Shown here piece by piece: positions 31,901-41,350 of a stretch of 64,000 nt of DNA. A program made the translations under genes and the position numbers. Numbering within the stretch: position 1 is the first letter of the stretch; the number at the start of each line of letters is the position of its first letter. The DNA comes from an uncultured Bacteroidia bacterium (GTDB lineage Bacteria > Bacteroidota > Bacteroidia > Bacteroidales > F082), in the NCBI GenBank assembly GCA_902802535.1, contig CADCML010000010.1, positions 1 to 64,000 on the forward strand. The letters are read 5' to 3'. Below the pieces are notes generated by a model. It worked only from the letters and a program-made list of their open reading frames with translations, had not been told where the DNA came from and ran no database searches.

Positions 31901-34107
31901 TCTGGCAGCATAGTGAAAGAATAAAAATAGGTTGTATAATTGGACTCACCATAGAACGCCAAAGACTGCGTGCCGCTTTGGCTCCAATTAGTACAATTGT
32001 GCGGGAAAACCCAAACATTACCCTTTGTCTCCCAACACTCAGGAAGTGCCCCATTATAGCTGGAAGCTGTTCCTTCTGGACTTTCAAAACCTTGAGTATA
32101 AGGCGAATCGATAGTTATTGTCATAGGTACTTTAACGCTTCTCCAATTGCTGGTTACGTTGTCGCACACGCTCTGTACCCTTGCTTGGTATTCGGTGAGA
32201 GGCATGAGGTTCTCCAAGGTGCAGGTGTTGGCGGCGAGGTTGGTATAGACCCGTGTCCATTCGCCGTCGCCCGTCTTGATTTCCACGTTGTAGGTGCCGC
32301 TACCGCCTGTCCATGTCAGCGTGGCTTGATGGGAGGTGATATTTTCAGCCTCCAAGGTTTCAGGCAGTCCACAGGCTGAGGGTGTGTAGTTAAAAGTGGT
32401 CTTGGGGATGAAATCGTTCCGTTCGCTACCAATTAGCCATTCTATTTCGGATACGCCGAAAACGGATGCGCTCGTTGCGGTTGTGCCATAGAAAAAAACA
32501 GATCTAAAGGTAATCCCTTTTTGCGTATCCTCGATGCCCACGAGCAGGTTGCCGTAGTTGTAGTGATAGGGTTCGCTGAAATAGATGGTGAGTTCGCCGC
32601 CGTTGTCGGTGCTGATGATTTGGAACGGGCCTTGATAAACGATGGTGGCGTTGTCCTTAGACTCAAATTGGGGGTTGTTTGAGTCGAAGGCCGAGTAGTC
32701 CACTTCCATGAGATACACATCCACGGGTTTATTGTATGTGAAAGGAATGTTTTGGCTTGTGGTGTAGAATGTCATGCCGCTAATAGTGCCGCCTGCCATT
32801 GCAACCAGGTCGACAGCAGGAATGACAAACTGGCTTCTTGCAAACTCATCGCTCCAATGCAGGTTCACGGGAGCATGACAATTGGTTTGGGTTCCGTCAT
32901 GCACGGTGATGCTGAAAGAGGGCGTGAACGACACGGTGTTGCTCCATGTGCTTTGGTCAATGTCGTTGCAGTAGGCGCGCACTTTGACGGTGTGGGCTGT
33001 TCCGAGCGAGAGATTCGTTAGTGTGAAAGGATTGCTGTCGGCCTCGATGAGGTTGGCCTCGTCGTCGTCCAGACAAATCTGCCATGCGGTGGCTTCGCCG
33101 TTCTCTGTCCAACTCAGGGTGGCCTCGGTGGGGTCGTCTGGGTTGAGGGTCACGGCTAAACCAGTAGGCGCGAAGCAGGCGATGGGCGTACTGAATGTCA
33201 CGCTCCGCCATCCGCTGGTTTCATTGCCGCACACCGACTGCACTCTCGCTTGGTAGTCCATGTCATCCGCGAGGGTTTCCAATGTGTGGTTGGTGGCGGT
33301 GGTATTGGTGAGTACTCTTGTCCATTCACCGTCGCCCGTCTTGATTTCCACGTTGTAGGTGCCGCTGCCACCCGTCCATGTCAGCGTGGCTTGGTGGGGG
33401 GTGATGCCTTCGGCCTCCATGGTTTCAGGCAGCTCACAGGCTGAGGGCGTATAGGTGAAGGTGGTCTTGGGGATGAAGTTGCACTGGAAGGTAGAAATAT
33501 TCGTCACATAATTGCCTAAGCCTGAAATTGATGCACCCTCTACGGTTGTGCCATAGAAGTAAATCGATTCACTACTGGAAGCCTTCTCCATGTTGTCCAT
33601 GCCCACGAGTAGGTTTCCGCCTGTGTATGGATATGGTTGGTTGAAACTGACAGTAAGTTCGCTGAAATTTGCAGTTTGGACGATTTCAATTGTGCCTTGG
33701 TAAACAATGGTAGCGTAGGACTGCGGCTCAAACGCGCTGATGGCGGTGTAGTCCACTTCCATGAGATATACATAGACAGTACAATCAGAAGTGAAACTAC
33801 TTCCACTTTTAGCATAGAATTTCATGCTACTGATGGTGCCGTTGGTCATTTCCATCAGGTTGTCGGCGGGAATGACGAACTGGCTCCTTGTAAACTGTCT
33901 GAGAGCAGGGAGGTTCAAGGGAACATCATAACAAATTCTAGGCCCGTCATACAGGGTGAGCGTTTCCTCTTGCGCCCGTGCCGCCGCAGGCGCGAGCAGC
34001 GCAAAGAGCAAAAGCGCTGTAAAGGTGAGTTTCGTTTTGGTTTTCAAATTGTTGAATCTTTCGGCATCAATGGCTGCCGAGTGCTTGATTTGTCTTTTGG
34101 TAGTCAT
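28987..34107 (-). CDS. Giant secreted surface protein with fn3, MAM-like and GLUG regions; C-terminal sorting domain broken
   Basis: 1706 residues. A long N-region precedes the hydrophobic signal segment (LTFTALLLFALLAPAAARAQ), with cleavage after about residue 46. Order seen: a beta-sandwich repeat (about 47-225), two fibronectin-III-like domains (to about 400), a second copy of the beta-sandwich and an fn3 domain (to about 665), a MAM-like region (QGFESPEG...ALPECWETKG), GLUG-type GGIVG motifs (about 950-1080), a BspA-like leucine-rich patch (AFYGCTGITELYLNENM), and a C-terminal beta region. Likely an adhesin or polymer-binding T9SS cargo. The C-terminus ends GETARDPMHR, and the sorting tail lies out of frame downstream. 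Residues IASEAKQSS come from a dispersed DNA repeat. Confidence 0.8.
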   Translation of the reverse strand: MTTKRQIKHSAAIDAERFNNLKTKTKLTFTALLLFALLAPAAARAQEETLTLYDGPRICYDVPLNLPALRQFTRSQFVIPADNLMEMTNGTISSMKFYAKSGSSFTSDCTVYVYLMEVDYTAISAFEPQSYATIVYQGTIEIVQTANFSELTVSFNQPYPYTGGNLLVGMDNMEKASSSESIYFYGTTVEGASISGLGNYVTNISTFQCNFIPKTTFTYTPSACELPETMEAEGITPHQATLTWTGGSGTYNVEIKTGDGEWTRVLTNTTATNHTLETLADDMDYQARVQSVCGNETSGWRSVTFSTPIACFAPTGLAVTLNPDDPTEATLSWTENGEATAWQICLDDDEANLIEADSNPFTLTNLSLGTAHTVKVRAYCNDIDQSTWSNTVSFTPSFSITVHDGTQTNCHAPVNLHWSDEFARSQFVIPAVDLVAMAGGTISGMTFYTTSQNIPFTYNKPVDVYLMEVDYSAFDSNNPQFESKDNATIVYQGPFQIISTDNGGELTIYFSEPYHYNYGNLLVGIEDTQKGITFRSVFFYGTTATSASVFGVSEIEWLIGSERNDFIPKTTFNYTPSACGLPETLEAENITSHQATLTWTGGSGTYNVEIKTGDGEWTRVYTNLAANTCTLENLMPLTEYQARVQSVCDNVTSNWRSVKVPMTITIDSPYTQGFESPEGTASSYNGALPECWETKGNVWVFPHNCTNWSQSGTQSLAFYGESNYTTYFYSFTMLPEFSNPLSGLQISFWMYIPSNNTGSIELGYITSEDNGFGNTFTSLATFNCNNGNVVQHSMVLDNVPAEAQRLVFKWETHIVTFFIDDVEVSINPLSYNFGGGSGTETDPYLIATTDHMDVLAANVNNGNNYSGKFFRMVADLDYTGKTYTRIGTYGGVPFSGTFDGNGHTISHVTLNENENYLGLFGFSNGMVKNLTLDHSSIHAEQGGSVGGIVGCCSWGAVTGCYVTENVSISATGEEDSGGEMGTLIGGDDVGGIVGTAYHCTVSNCMNFADVSGVERVGGVVGCNDNSTITNNYYAGNCTVGGIGVSGSNSGSDVEGQAQRGYAIEPQSPLGINLEGSIGLFYEGKVYAGENQEVIVGFKVAESSYVPQCLSFSAGTYNNNDDGTCTVTMPAEDITVSGNIVEIDGLYYELSCEGDNTATVIQNDAYAATLEGNFAVPYSITYNDTYYEVTAIGPNAFYGCTGITELYLNENMAFIGSGAFKDCTSLTKITAMPLAPPTAAEDAFSGVSTDIPVEVAFCSQYDYSVATGWSSFSNFQGGGPCEHTFMGMEDNLWSNPNNWMGGMPDANSTVGIYGICELDVDVTVKSVTIGDLALPEDNVYDRLTVKNGTTLTATDFIYTVGDATHFIIEDGAQVYHPNAGAQATVEKNITAYTPNSKNGWHLISSPAIESFAPSADNGFLANEYDLYFYEEPTHHWRNHKPNGQYANFNIEPLKGYLYANSANDTLQLQGTLRTATETVSVPLSCTGGIALTGFNIVGNPFAHNVTAFTGSNVAMEVYRMNETKDDLTVANITATDPLKPGEGFFVKATGDEASITFNSRATNAERSNITLEVSENGLIIDRFILKRDGAPLEKLTLNENSTRVYATEGAQDWAVTVIASEAKQSSRTEQPINFKAAKNGTYTLTVNVENMEFDYLHLIDNLTGADVDLLQTPQYAFTAKTTDYASRFRLVFSVGVAGETARDPMHR
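29234..29262 (-). repeat. Short dispersed repeat inserted in frame (encodes VIASEAKQSS)
   Basis: On the minus strand GTCATTGCGAGCGAAGCGAA followed by GCAATCCAG. From memory, this element recurs widely in bacterial sequence, both between genes and inside coding regions, where it gives IASEAKQS peptides. Here it is in frame within the giant surface gene. Confidence 0.7.
32253..32417 (-). repeat. Internal gene repeat, copy 1 (partner at 33318-33482)
   Basis: A stretch encoding GEWTRVYTN and the preceding fn3 strand matches a second stretch 1065 bases (355 codons) away at high nucleotide identity, so the sandwich-plus-fn3 module was duplicated fairly recently. Confidence 0.7.
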
Positions 34108-34143
34108 GGTGTCTTTAATTCTATATGTTACTTATTTCGCCAG

Positions 34144-34151
34144 CAAAGTTA
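34144..34151 (-). promoter_or_regulatory. -7 element TAACTTTG for the giant surface gene
   Basis: TAACTTTG on the minus strand, 36 bases upstream of the ATG at 34107. Confidence 0.55.
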
Positions 34152-34202
34152 CAAATTATTCCGAAAACTCCAAACGAATCGCAAAAAAACGGTTGGCACA
34201 CG

Positions 34203-35003
34203 TTAGAGGCGGTAATAAGACCCCAAAATCCGCGCAAACCACTTGGCGGGAAGGATGCGTTTCAGCAAAACGGAGAGTTTCTGCTCGAAAGAGGCAACGA
34301 CATAGCCGTTGCGGGGATGGCTATTGCTGATGATTTGGCTGATTTTACGGGCCAAGACGATGGGTTTGAGGCCACCGTTCTCGTCGTGCTCCACCTTTTC
34401 GATGGCCGTTTTGTAAATCGGGTAGGCTTGCAGTGCGGCCTCGTCGGCCACTTTTTTGCGACTGCCTGTGAAACCTGTGGCAAAGTCGCCAGGACGAAGC
34501 ACCACCACCTTGATTCCCATCGCTTTAGTTTCCAAACTCAAAGCCTCGCAATAGCCCTCGATGGCAAACTTGCTGGCGGAATAGAAACCCTGAAATGGCA
34601 ATCCCATCAGGCCGCCGATGCTGCTCAGGGCGATGATTCTGCCGCTTTCTTGCTGACGCATATAAGGCAGCACGGCATCCACACAATGCACCAGCCCCAT
34701 GAAGTTGGTGTCCATCTGAAGGCGGATTTCCTCCTCGGTGGCAAACTCCAGCGGACCGCCAATGCCCATGCCGGCATTGTTGACCAGCACGTCGATACGG
34801 CCTTCCTTTTCAATGATTTCGGCAACGGCATCCCTCACAGCTTCTTTGTCGCGGACATCGACTTGAAGGTAATGCACATTGGGCAACGGTTGCACCGTGC
34901 GACGCACCGTACCATATACAATATGGCCTTCCTGCGACAGCAATCGCGCCGTTTCGAGGCCAAAGCCCGATGATATACCGGTGATGAGAACTACGAATTT
35001 CAC
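34203..35003 (-). CDS. Short-chain dehydrogenase/reductase, candidate 3-ketosphinganine reductase
   Basis: 266 residues. The Rossmann motif TGISSGFG is at 8-15, NNAG near residue 83, the catalytic Ser in ALSSIGG, and YSASK. The C-terminal extension (VLLKRILPAKWFARILGSYYRL) is amphipathic or hydrophobic, fitting membrane association. The start lies 4 bases after the stop of serine palmitoyltransferase, so the two are co-transcribed. SPT makes 3-ketosphinganine, which needs an SDR-type reductase to give sphinganine; the position makes this gene a good candidate. General SDR motifs do not fix the substrate. Confidence 0.8.
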   Translation of the reverse strand: MKFVVLITGISSGFGLETARLLSQEGHIVYGTVRRTVQPLPNVHYLQVDVRDKEAVRDAVAEIIEKEGRIDVLVNNAGMGIGGPLEFATEEEIRLQMDTNFMGLVHCVDAVLPYMRQQESGRIIALSSIGGLMGLPFQGFYSASKFAIEGYCEALSLETKAMGIKVVVLRPGDFATGFTGSRKKVADEAALQAYPIYKTAIEKVEHDENGGLKPIVLARKISQIISNSHPRNGYVVASFEQKLSVLLKRILPAKWFARILGSYYRL

Positions 35004-35007
35004 GGAT

Positions 35008-36210
35008 TTATATCACTCCAATCTCCCTGAACGCCTTCGTTATCCTCTCGACAGCGATATCCACCTGCTCGAAGGTGTGGGTGGCCATGAGGGCAAAACG
35101 AATGAGCACATCCTCTTCTGGAACTGCGGGCGCGATGACAGGCGTAACGAATACACCATCAGACAAAAGCCTGTTACACAACCAGAAAGCTTTATCCGAA
35201 TTGCGCACGAAGAGCGGAATGATGGGCGTCTCGCTATGGCCCGTGTCGAAGCCGCGTTCCTTGAACTGATTGCGGGCATAGTTACTGAGGTCCCAAAGAT
35301 GCTGTATCCTTTCGGGCTCCTCCAGCATAATGTCAATGGCCTTGCTGACCGAAGCCACATTTGCGGGGGGCATACTGGCACTGAAAATCAGTGAACGGGC
35401 ATTGTGTTTCAGGTAGTTGATGATGTCGAAGTCGGCAGCGATGAAGCCTCCCAACGAGCCGAACGACTTGGAGAAGGTGCCCATGATAAGGTCAACCTTG
35501 TCGGTAAGGCCGAAATGGTTAGCCGTGCCACGTCCTTGATGGCCGAGAACACCCAAAGCATGGGCGTCATCAATCATGATATCAGCGTTGTATTGCTCAG
35601 CCAGTTCCACCATGCGGGGCAACGGCACAATATCGCCTTCCATCGAGAAAACGCCGTCAGCCACGATGAGTTTCATCGCGTCGGGGTTGCAATTTTTCAA
35701 CTTGGCTTCAAGGCTGTCCATATCGTTGTGGTTGAATTTCCACACACGGCCAAACGACAAGCGGCTTCCCTCGATGATGGAGGCATGGTCGAGGCTGTCG
35801 AGGAGCAAATAATCGTTTCTGCCGCAAACGGCCGACACCACGCCGAGGTTAACTTGAAATCCGGTGCTAAAGCACACGGCAGCTTCCTTACCAACGAGTT
35901 TGGCCAGTTTTTCCTCCAAAGCCACATGAATGTCCAACGTGCCATTCAAGAACCTTGAACCAGAGCAACTTGTACCGTATTTCTTGACTGCTTCGATGGC
36001 AGCTTCTTTCAGGCGCGGGTCGCAGGCCAAGCCGAGATAGCTGTTGGAACCGAACATGAGCACATCCCTGCCGTCAATCTTCACCACGGTGCTTTGCTCC
36101 GATGAAATGGGCTTGTAGTAGGGATAAATGCCCTTGGCTTGGGCTTCCTGAGGGGCGCGATATTGGGCGCAATTACGTTTGAGTATATTCGTTTTCATAG
36201 CGTTATCCAT
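35008..36210 (-). CDS. spt: Serine palmitoyltransferase (alpha-oxoamine synthase)
   Basis: 400 residues, PLP-dependent class II. Seen: YLGLACDPRLKEAAIEA, GSRFLNGTLDIHVALE (as in known Bacteroides SPT), DHASIIEGSRLSFG with the stacking His141, DGVFSMEGDI, DDAHALGVLG, and the PLP lysine 248 in TFSKSFGSLGG. It condenses L-serine with palmitoyl-CoA to 3-ketosphinganine, the first step of sphingolipid synthesis. MDNAM gives two possible starts 12 bases apart. KBL and BioF share the fold; the close match to the Bacteroides SPT blocks favours SPT. Confidence 0.88.
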   Translation of the reverse strand: MDNAMKTNILKRNCAQYRAPQEAQAKGIYPYYKPISSEQSTVVKIDGRDVLMFGSNSYLGLACDPRLKEAAIEAVKKYGTSCSGSRFLNGTLDIHVALEEKLAKLVGKEAAVCFSTGFQVNLGVVSAVCGRNDYLLLDSLDHASIIEGSRLSFGRVWKFNHNDMDSLEAKLKNCNPDAMKLIVADGVFSMEGDIVPLPRMVELAEQYNADIMIDDAHALGVLGHQGRGTANHFGLTDKVDLIMGTFSKSFGSLGGFIAADFDIINYLKHNARSLIFSASMPPANVASVSKAIDIMLEEPERIQHLWDLSNYARNQFKERGFDTGHSETPIIPLFVRNSDKAFWLCNRLLSDGVFVTPVIAPAVPEEDVLIRFALMATHTFEQVDIAVERITKAFREIGVI

Positions 36211-36301
36211 TCAAAACCACTGACTTATTGCGATATAAACAAATGATTGTCAAACTCTTAGACCATTTCCATAAGGCAAGTCCATTGTGGCAATTAACTT
36301 G

Positions 36302-36309
36302 CAAAAATA
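36302..36309 (-). promoter_or_regulatory. -7 element TATTTTTG for spt
   Basis: TATTTTTG on the minus strand, giving an 85-base leader. The 323-base gap 36211-36533 holds this and the F-ATPase promoter; I see nothing else there. Confidence 0.6.
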
Positions 36310-36320
36310 GATATTTTTGA

Positions 36321-38051
<1,731 letters not shown>

Positions 38052-38063
38052 TAATAAGGTGAG

Positions 38064-38303
38064 ATGAAAGTTGAGATAATTTCACCAAGCGAAACGTTGT
38101 TTAACGGCGAAGTCACTGCCATCACGGTGCCGAGCACGATGGGACCTTTCACCTTGCTGGAGCATCATGCCGCCATCGTCGCCATCCTTGAGGCTGGCAA
38201 AATCGCCCTCACCCAAAAAAGCGGCGAGCAAAAAGAGTATGTCATCAAAGGCGGCTTCGTTGAAAACCACAACAATCTACTGACCGTTTGTGTAGAGATA
38301 TGA
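38064..38303 (+). CDS. atpC: F-type ATP synthase epsilon subunit (short form)
   Basis: 79 residues: only the N-terminal beta-sandwich (KVEIISPSETLFNGEVTAITVPSTMGPFTLLEHHAAIVAIL). The helical C-terminal domain that inhibits hydrolysis in E. coli epsilon is absent, as in other Bacteroidota. It starts 12 bases after atpD, and its stop overlaps the ATG of the next gene (ATGA). Confidence 0.93.
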   Translation: MKVEIISPSETLFNGEVTAITVPSTMGPFTLLEHHAAIVAILEAGKIALTQKSGEQKEYVIKGGFVENHNNLLTVCVEI

Positions 38304-38689
38304 AAGACAAGCAACTGACAAAATATCTGGCCATTTTCCTCCTCGTGTGCATCATGACGGACGGCATCCTGTTGTATGCCTTCTCCGAGAAACCCTGGTG
38401 GAACAACTGGATGATCATGATGCCCAACCTCTACATGATTCTCGGCGCGTTCTATTGTCACTTGATGAAGAAAAACGTCGACACCCACCCCGGCAGACTC
38501 ACCTGGAATCTCGTCTACAAAGGCATCAAGATGCTGCTCACCATTGCCGCTTTGGTGCTCTACATCGTGTTCGTCAAGCAAGGGGCACACGCCTTCGTCC
38601 TCATCACGGCGGCCACCTACCTCATTGCCTTGTCGGCCGAAACCACTATCTACACCCATTATCTCAAACATAAGAACAACAAAGCATGA
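38300..38689 (+). CDS. Small four-helix membrane protein in the F-ATPase operon (AtpI-like position)
   Basis: 129 residues from MKDKQLTKYLAIFLLVCIMTDG. Four hydrophobic segments are seen: AIFLLVCIMTDGILLYAF, MIMMPNLYMILGAFY, MLLTIAALVLYIVFV and LITAATYLIALSAETTIY. It overlaps both neighbours by 4 bases (ATGA at each side), indicating translational coupling. A hypothetical membrane protein is regularly found between atpC and atpB in Bacteroidota; an assembly or ion-supply role like AtpI/UncI is inferred from position, not from sequence similarity that I can see. Confidence 0.7.
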   Translation: MKDKQLTKYLAIFLLVCIMTDGILLYAFSEKPWWNNWMIMMPNLYMILGAFYCHLMKKNVDTHPGRLTWNLVYKGIKMLLTIAALVLYIVFVKQGAHAFVLITAATYLIALSAETTIYTHYLKHKNNKA

Positions 38690-39795
38690 ACCATGTTTTG
38701 AAACATATCGTCCTTTTCTTTTTCCTCGCACTGACGGCTATCACGCCCATGCAGAGCCTCGCACAGGACACCAAGCAAGAGTCCCAGGAGGAGCAGTTCG
38801 ATGCCAAAGCGTTCATCTTCGGCCATACGGGCGACTCCTATTGCTTCCACATCACGGAAATCCATGAGAAGCCGGTTTGCGTGTGGCTGCCCGTCATCGT
38901 GAAGTGTAAGGACGGCGGCAGCTGGCACTGCTTCTCATCGAAGCACGTCTGCGAGCTGAAAGAAGGCGAGACCTTCAACCACAACGGAGCCAATTTCTAC
39001 ATTGCGCCCATCACTGCCGACAAATACCCGGGCAAGTTGGTGGAAGTGAAAGCCGACGGCAGCCTGTCGCGGCCTTTCGACATCTCGTTCACCAAAAACG
39101 CCTTCGGCATCTTCCTCGTGTGCGGCTTTTTGTTGGCCTTCTTCCTGCCTGCTGCAAGGAAATACAAGAAAGACCCGATGGCCAAACCCACAAAATATCA
39201 AGGTCTTGTAGAATGGCTGACCTATACCGTGTTGGACGGCATCATCCGACCCAACATCCCAGAAAAGAAAGTGAAAAAGTTCGCACCTTATTTATTAACG
39301 GTGTTCTTCTTCATCTTTTTCGCCAACCTGTTCGGCCTCATCCCGTTCTTCCCCTTTGGCGCAAATGTGACGGGCAACTTAAGCATCACAGTGGTCTTGG
39401 CCCTGTTGACCTACTTCTTCGTGAACGTCTTCGGCAACAAGCACTACTGGAAAGACATCCTTTGGCCCGACGTGCCCATCTTCCTGAAAGCCTTCCCGCT
39501 GATGCCCATCATCGAACTGATTTCCACCATCACCAAGCCTTTCGCCCTGATGGTACGTCTGTTCGCCAACATCCTCGCCGGCCATATCGTCATCATGGTA
39601 CTCATGGCCCTAATTTTCATCATCGGAGGCATGTATGGCGCAGGCATGGGTGGCGTGATGAGCATCGTCAGCATCTTCATGACCATCTTCATGACGGCAT
39701 TGGAACTCTTAGTCGCCTACATCCAGGCGTATGTATTCACCATATTGTCATCGCTGTTTATCGGCATGGCACAACACGAACCCGAACACGAATGA
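38686..39795 (+). CDS. atpB: F-type ATP synthase a subunit with secreted N-terminal extension
   Basis: 369 residues. A signal-like N-terminus (MNHVLKHIVLFFFLALTAITPMQSLAQ) is followed by a soluble domain of about 110 residues with five cysteines (DSYCFHITEI, KPVCVWL, VIVKCKDG, WHCFSSKHVCEL), before the membrane core. The essential Arg is in ITKPFALMVRLFANILAGH, and ELLVAYIQAYVFTILSSLF completes the channel helix. The extension is usual in this phylum; the run of cysteines is notable. The domain would face the periplasm. Confidence 0.93.
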   Translation: MNHVLKHIVLFFFLALTAITPMQSLAQDTKQESQEEQFDAKAFIFGHTGDSYCFHITEIHEKPVCVWLPVIVKCKDGGSWHCFSSKHVCELKEGETFNHNGANFYIAPITADKYPGKLVEVKADGSLSRPFDISFTKNAFGIFLVCGFLLAFFLPAARKYKKDPMAKPTKYQGLVEWLTYTVLDGIIRPNIPEKKVKKFAPYLLTVFFFIFFANLFGLIPFFPFGANVTGNLSITVVLALLTYFFVNVFGNKHYWKDILWPDVPIFLKAFPLMPIIELISTITKPFALMVRLFANILAGHIVIMVLMALIFIIGGMYGAGMGGVMSIVSIFMTIFMTALELLVAYIQAYVFTILSSLFIGMAQHEPEHE

Positions 39796-39883
39796 TAGTC
39801 AAAAGTTCAGAACTTATAGTTACAATAATGAGAATTAAGTAATTAAATAAACAATCATCCTTAACAATCTAAATTTAATCATC

Positions 39884-40147
39884 ATGTTATTATCAATCCT
39901 CCTTCAAGCAACAGAAGCGGTTAAAGCCGTATCTTACGTACCTGGTTTGGCCGCCATTGCAGCTGCCGTCGCAGTCATCGGCGCTGCCATCGGCATCGGC
40001 AGAATCGGTCAGTCGGCCATGGAAGCCATGGCGCGTCAACCAGAAGCCGCCAGCAAGATTCAGTCAGGTATGATCATTGCCGGTGCTCTCGTCGAAGGTG
40101 CAACGCTGTTCGCCATCGTCGTCTGCGTGTTGGCCGTCCTCGGCTAA
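39884..40147 (+). CDS. atpE: F-type ATP synthase c subunit (H+-type)
   Basis: 87 residues, two helices with the loop ARQPEA (50-55). The ion-binding Glu is residue 71 in IIAGALVEGATLFAIV. Na+-type c subunits (for example Ilyobacter) need Gln in helix 1 and Ser-Thr after the Glu; here those places are Ile38, Gly72 and Ala73, so proton coupling is predicted. It is followed by a micro-repeat hairpin (40158-40244) before atpF. Confidence 0.96.
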   Translation: MLLSILLQATEAVKAVSYVPGLAAIAAAVAVIGAAIGIGRIGQSAMEAMARQPEAASKIQSGMIIAGALVEGATLFAIVVCVLAVLG

Positions 40148-40157
40148 TCATTGACAA

Positions 40158-40244
40158 GAGACTACGGGACTACGAGACTGCGAGACGACCCTTCGACAAG
40201 CTCGGGGGCGCTGTCCCGAAGTCCCGAAGTCCCGAAGTCACGCG
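40158..40244. repeat. Micro-repeat hairpin after atpE
   Basis: The left arm GAGACTACGGGACTACGAGA... and the right arm (GTCCCGAAGTCCCGAAGTCC, complementary type) are runs of 9-10 base units. The centre contains CCCTTCGACAAGCTCGGGG, itself a hairpin. Same design as 21750-21825. Confidence 0.78.
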
Positions 40245-40290
40245 CCAGAAAAAAGAACGAATTCAATTACAACCATAAAAAACACCCAAA

Positions 40291-40791
40291 ATGGATTTAT
40301 TTCTTCCTGAAAGTGGATTAGTGATTTGGATGCTCATCGCCTTCCTCATCGTGTTCTTCATTTTGGCGAAGGCGGGCTGGCCGATGATTATGGGTGCCGT
40401 GGAACAGCGCAACGCGCATATTTCCGACTCGCTCCTGGCCGCCGAAGAAGCCAACAACGCCCTCGCCGGCATTGAGCAGAAACGGCAGGAAACCATGGCA
40501 GCTGCACAGGCTGAGCAGATTCGCATCATGAAGGAAAGCCAAGACCTGAAGACCCAGCTCATCGAAGAAGCCAAGACACAGGCACGGCACGAGGCCGAGA
40601 GGATTGTGGCCGACGCCCGACTGAAGATCGAGAAGGAACAGGCCGAGGCCATGGCAAACATCAAGAACGAGGTCATCGCCCTGTCGGTTGACATCGCGGA
40701 GAAACTGCTGCAACGCGAGCTGAGCGACAAACGGTCGCAAAGTGCCTACATCGAGCAGCTGCTCAAAAACAACCAAAGAATAGAAGCGTAA
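40291..40791 (+). CDS. atpF: F-type ATP synthase b subunit
   Basis: 166 residues. One N-terminal membrane helix (GLVIWMLIAFLIVFFILAKAGWPMI) is followed by a long charged helix (EEANNALAGIEQKRQETMAAAQAEQ...) that dimerises as the peripheral stalk, ending QRELSDKRSQSAYIEQLLKNNQ. The length and layout are normal. It ends 3 bases before atpH. Confidence 0.95.
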   Translation: MDLFLPESGLVIWMLIAFLIVFFILAKAGWPMIMGAVEQRNAHISDSLLAAEEANNALAGIEQKRQETMAAAQAEQIRIMKESQDLKTQLIEEAKTQARHEAERIVADARLKIEKEQAEAMANIKNEVIALSVDIAEKLLQRELSDKRSQSAYIEQLLKNNQRIEA

Positions 40792-40794
40792 GCC

Positions 40795-41334
40795 ATGGAC
40801 AACGGAAAGATATCGGTGCGTTATGCGCGGGCTTTGTTGCACTTCGCTGTCGAACAAGGCTGCGAGCAAGAGGTCTACAACGGACTGACACGACTCGTAC
40901 ACAACTACATGTTGGCCATCAGCCAGTTCAACGAAGTCTTGTCTGACCCTATTGTGACCAAGGCAGACAAGGTGAAACTCCTTGAAATGGCCGTGGGCGA
41001 GCCTTTGCACGACTGCCTGAAGCAGTTCATCACCTTCGTCAGCGAGCAGCACCGCGAAGACAAAATGCCCGTCATCGCCATGAAATTCATGGAGATGTAC
41101 CGCATGAAACACAACATCCTAAGTACCAACGTCACCACGGCGACCGAGTTGCCCGAAGCAACCTACGACAAAATCAAGGCCTTCATCAAGCAGACTTTCA
41201 ACGCCGAGGCAGAAATTGATGTCAAGATCGACCCATCGCTCATTGGCGGATTCATCCTCGACATCGAACACACGCGCATGGACGCAAGCGTGGCAGGACA
41301 ACTTAACGCACTGAAAAACAAGTTGAAGCAATAA
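40795..41334 (+). CDS. atpH: F-type ATP synthase delta subunit
   Basis: 179 residues. The N-terminal helical bundle (ISVRYARALLHFAVEQGCEQEVYNGL) caps the alpha subunits. The C-terminal motif IDPSLIGGFILDIEHTRMDASVAGQLNALKNKL is the family signature that joins the stalk. It links b to the F1 head. Length normal. Confidence 0.94.
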   Translation: MDNGKISVRYARALLHFAVEQGCEQEVYNGLTRLVHNYMLAISQFNEVLSDPIVTKADKVKLLEMAVGEPLHDCLKQFITFVSEQHREDKMPVIAMKFMEMYRMKHNILSTNVTTATELPEATYDKIKAFIKQTFNAEAEIDVKIDPSLIGGFILDIEHTRMDASVAGQLNALKNKLKQ

Positions 41335-41350
41335 ATAAAAAACTACATAT

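Noticed and set aside
34989..34999. ACTACGAATTT resembling an end of the palindromic element
   Set aside because: It is the complement of the first codons of the SDR gene (KFVV); no partner terminus or inner hairpins are present.
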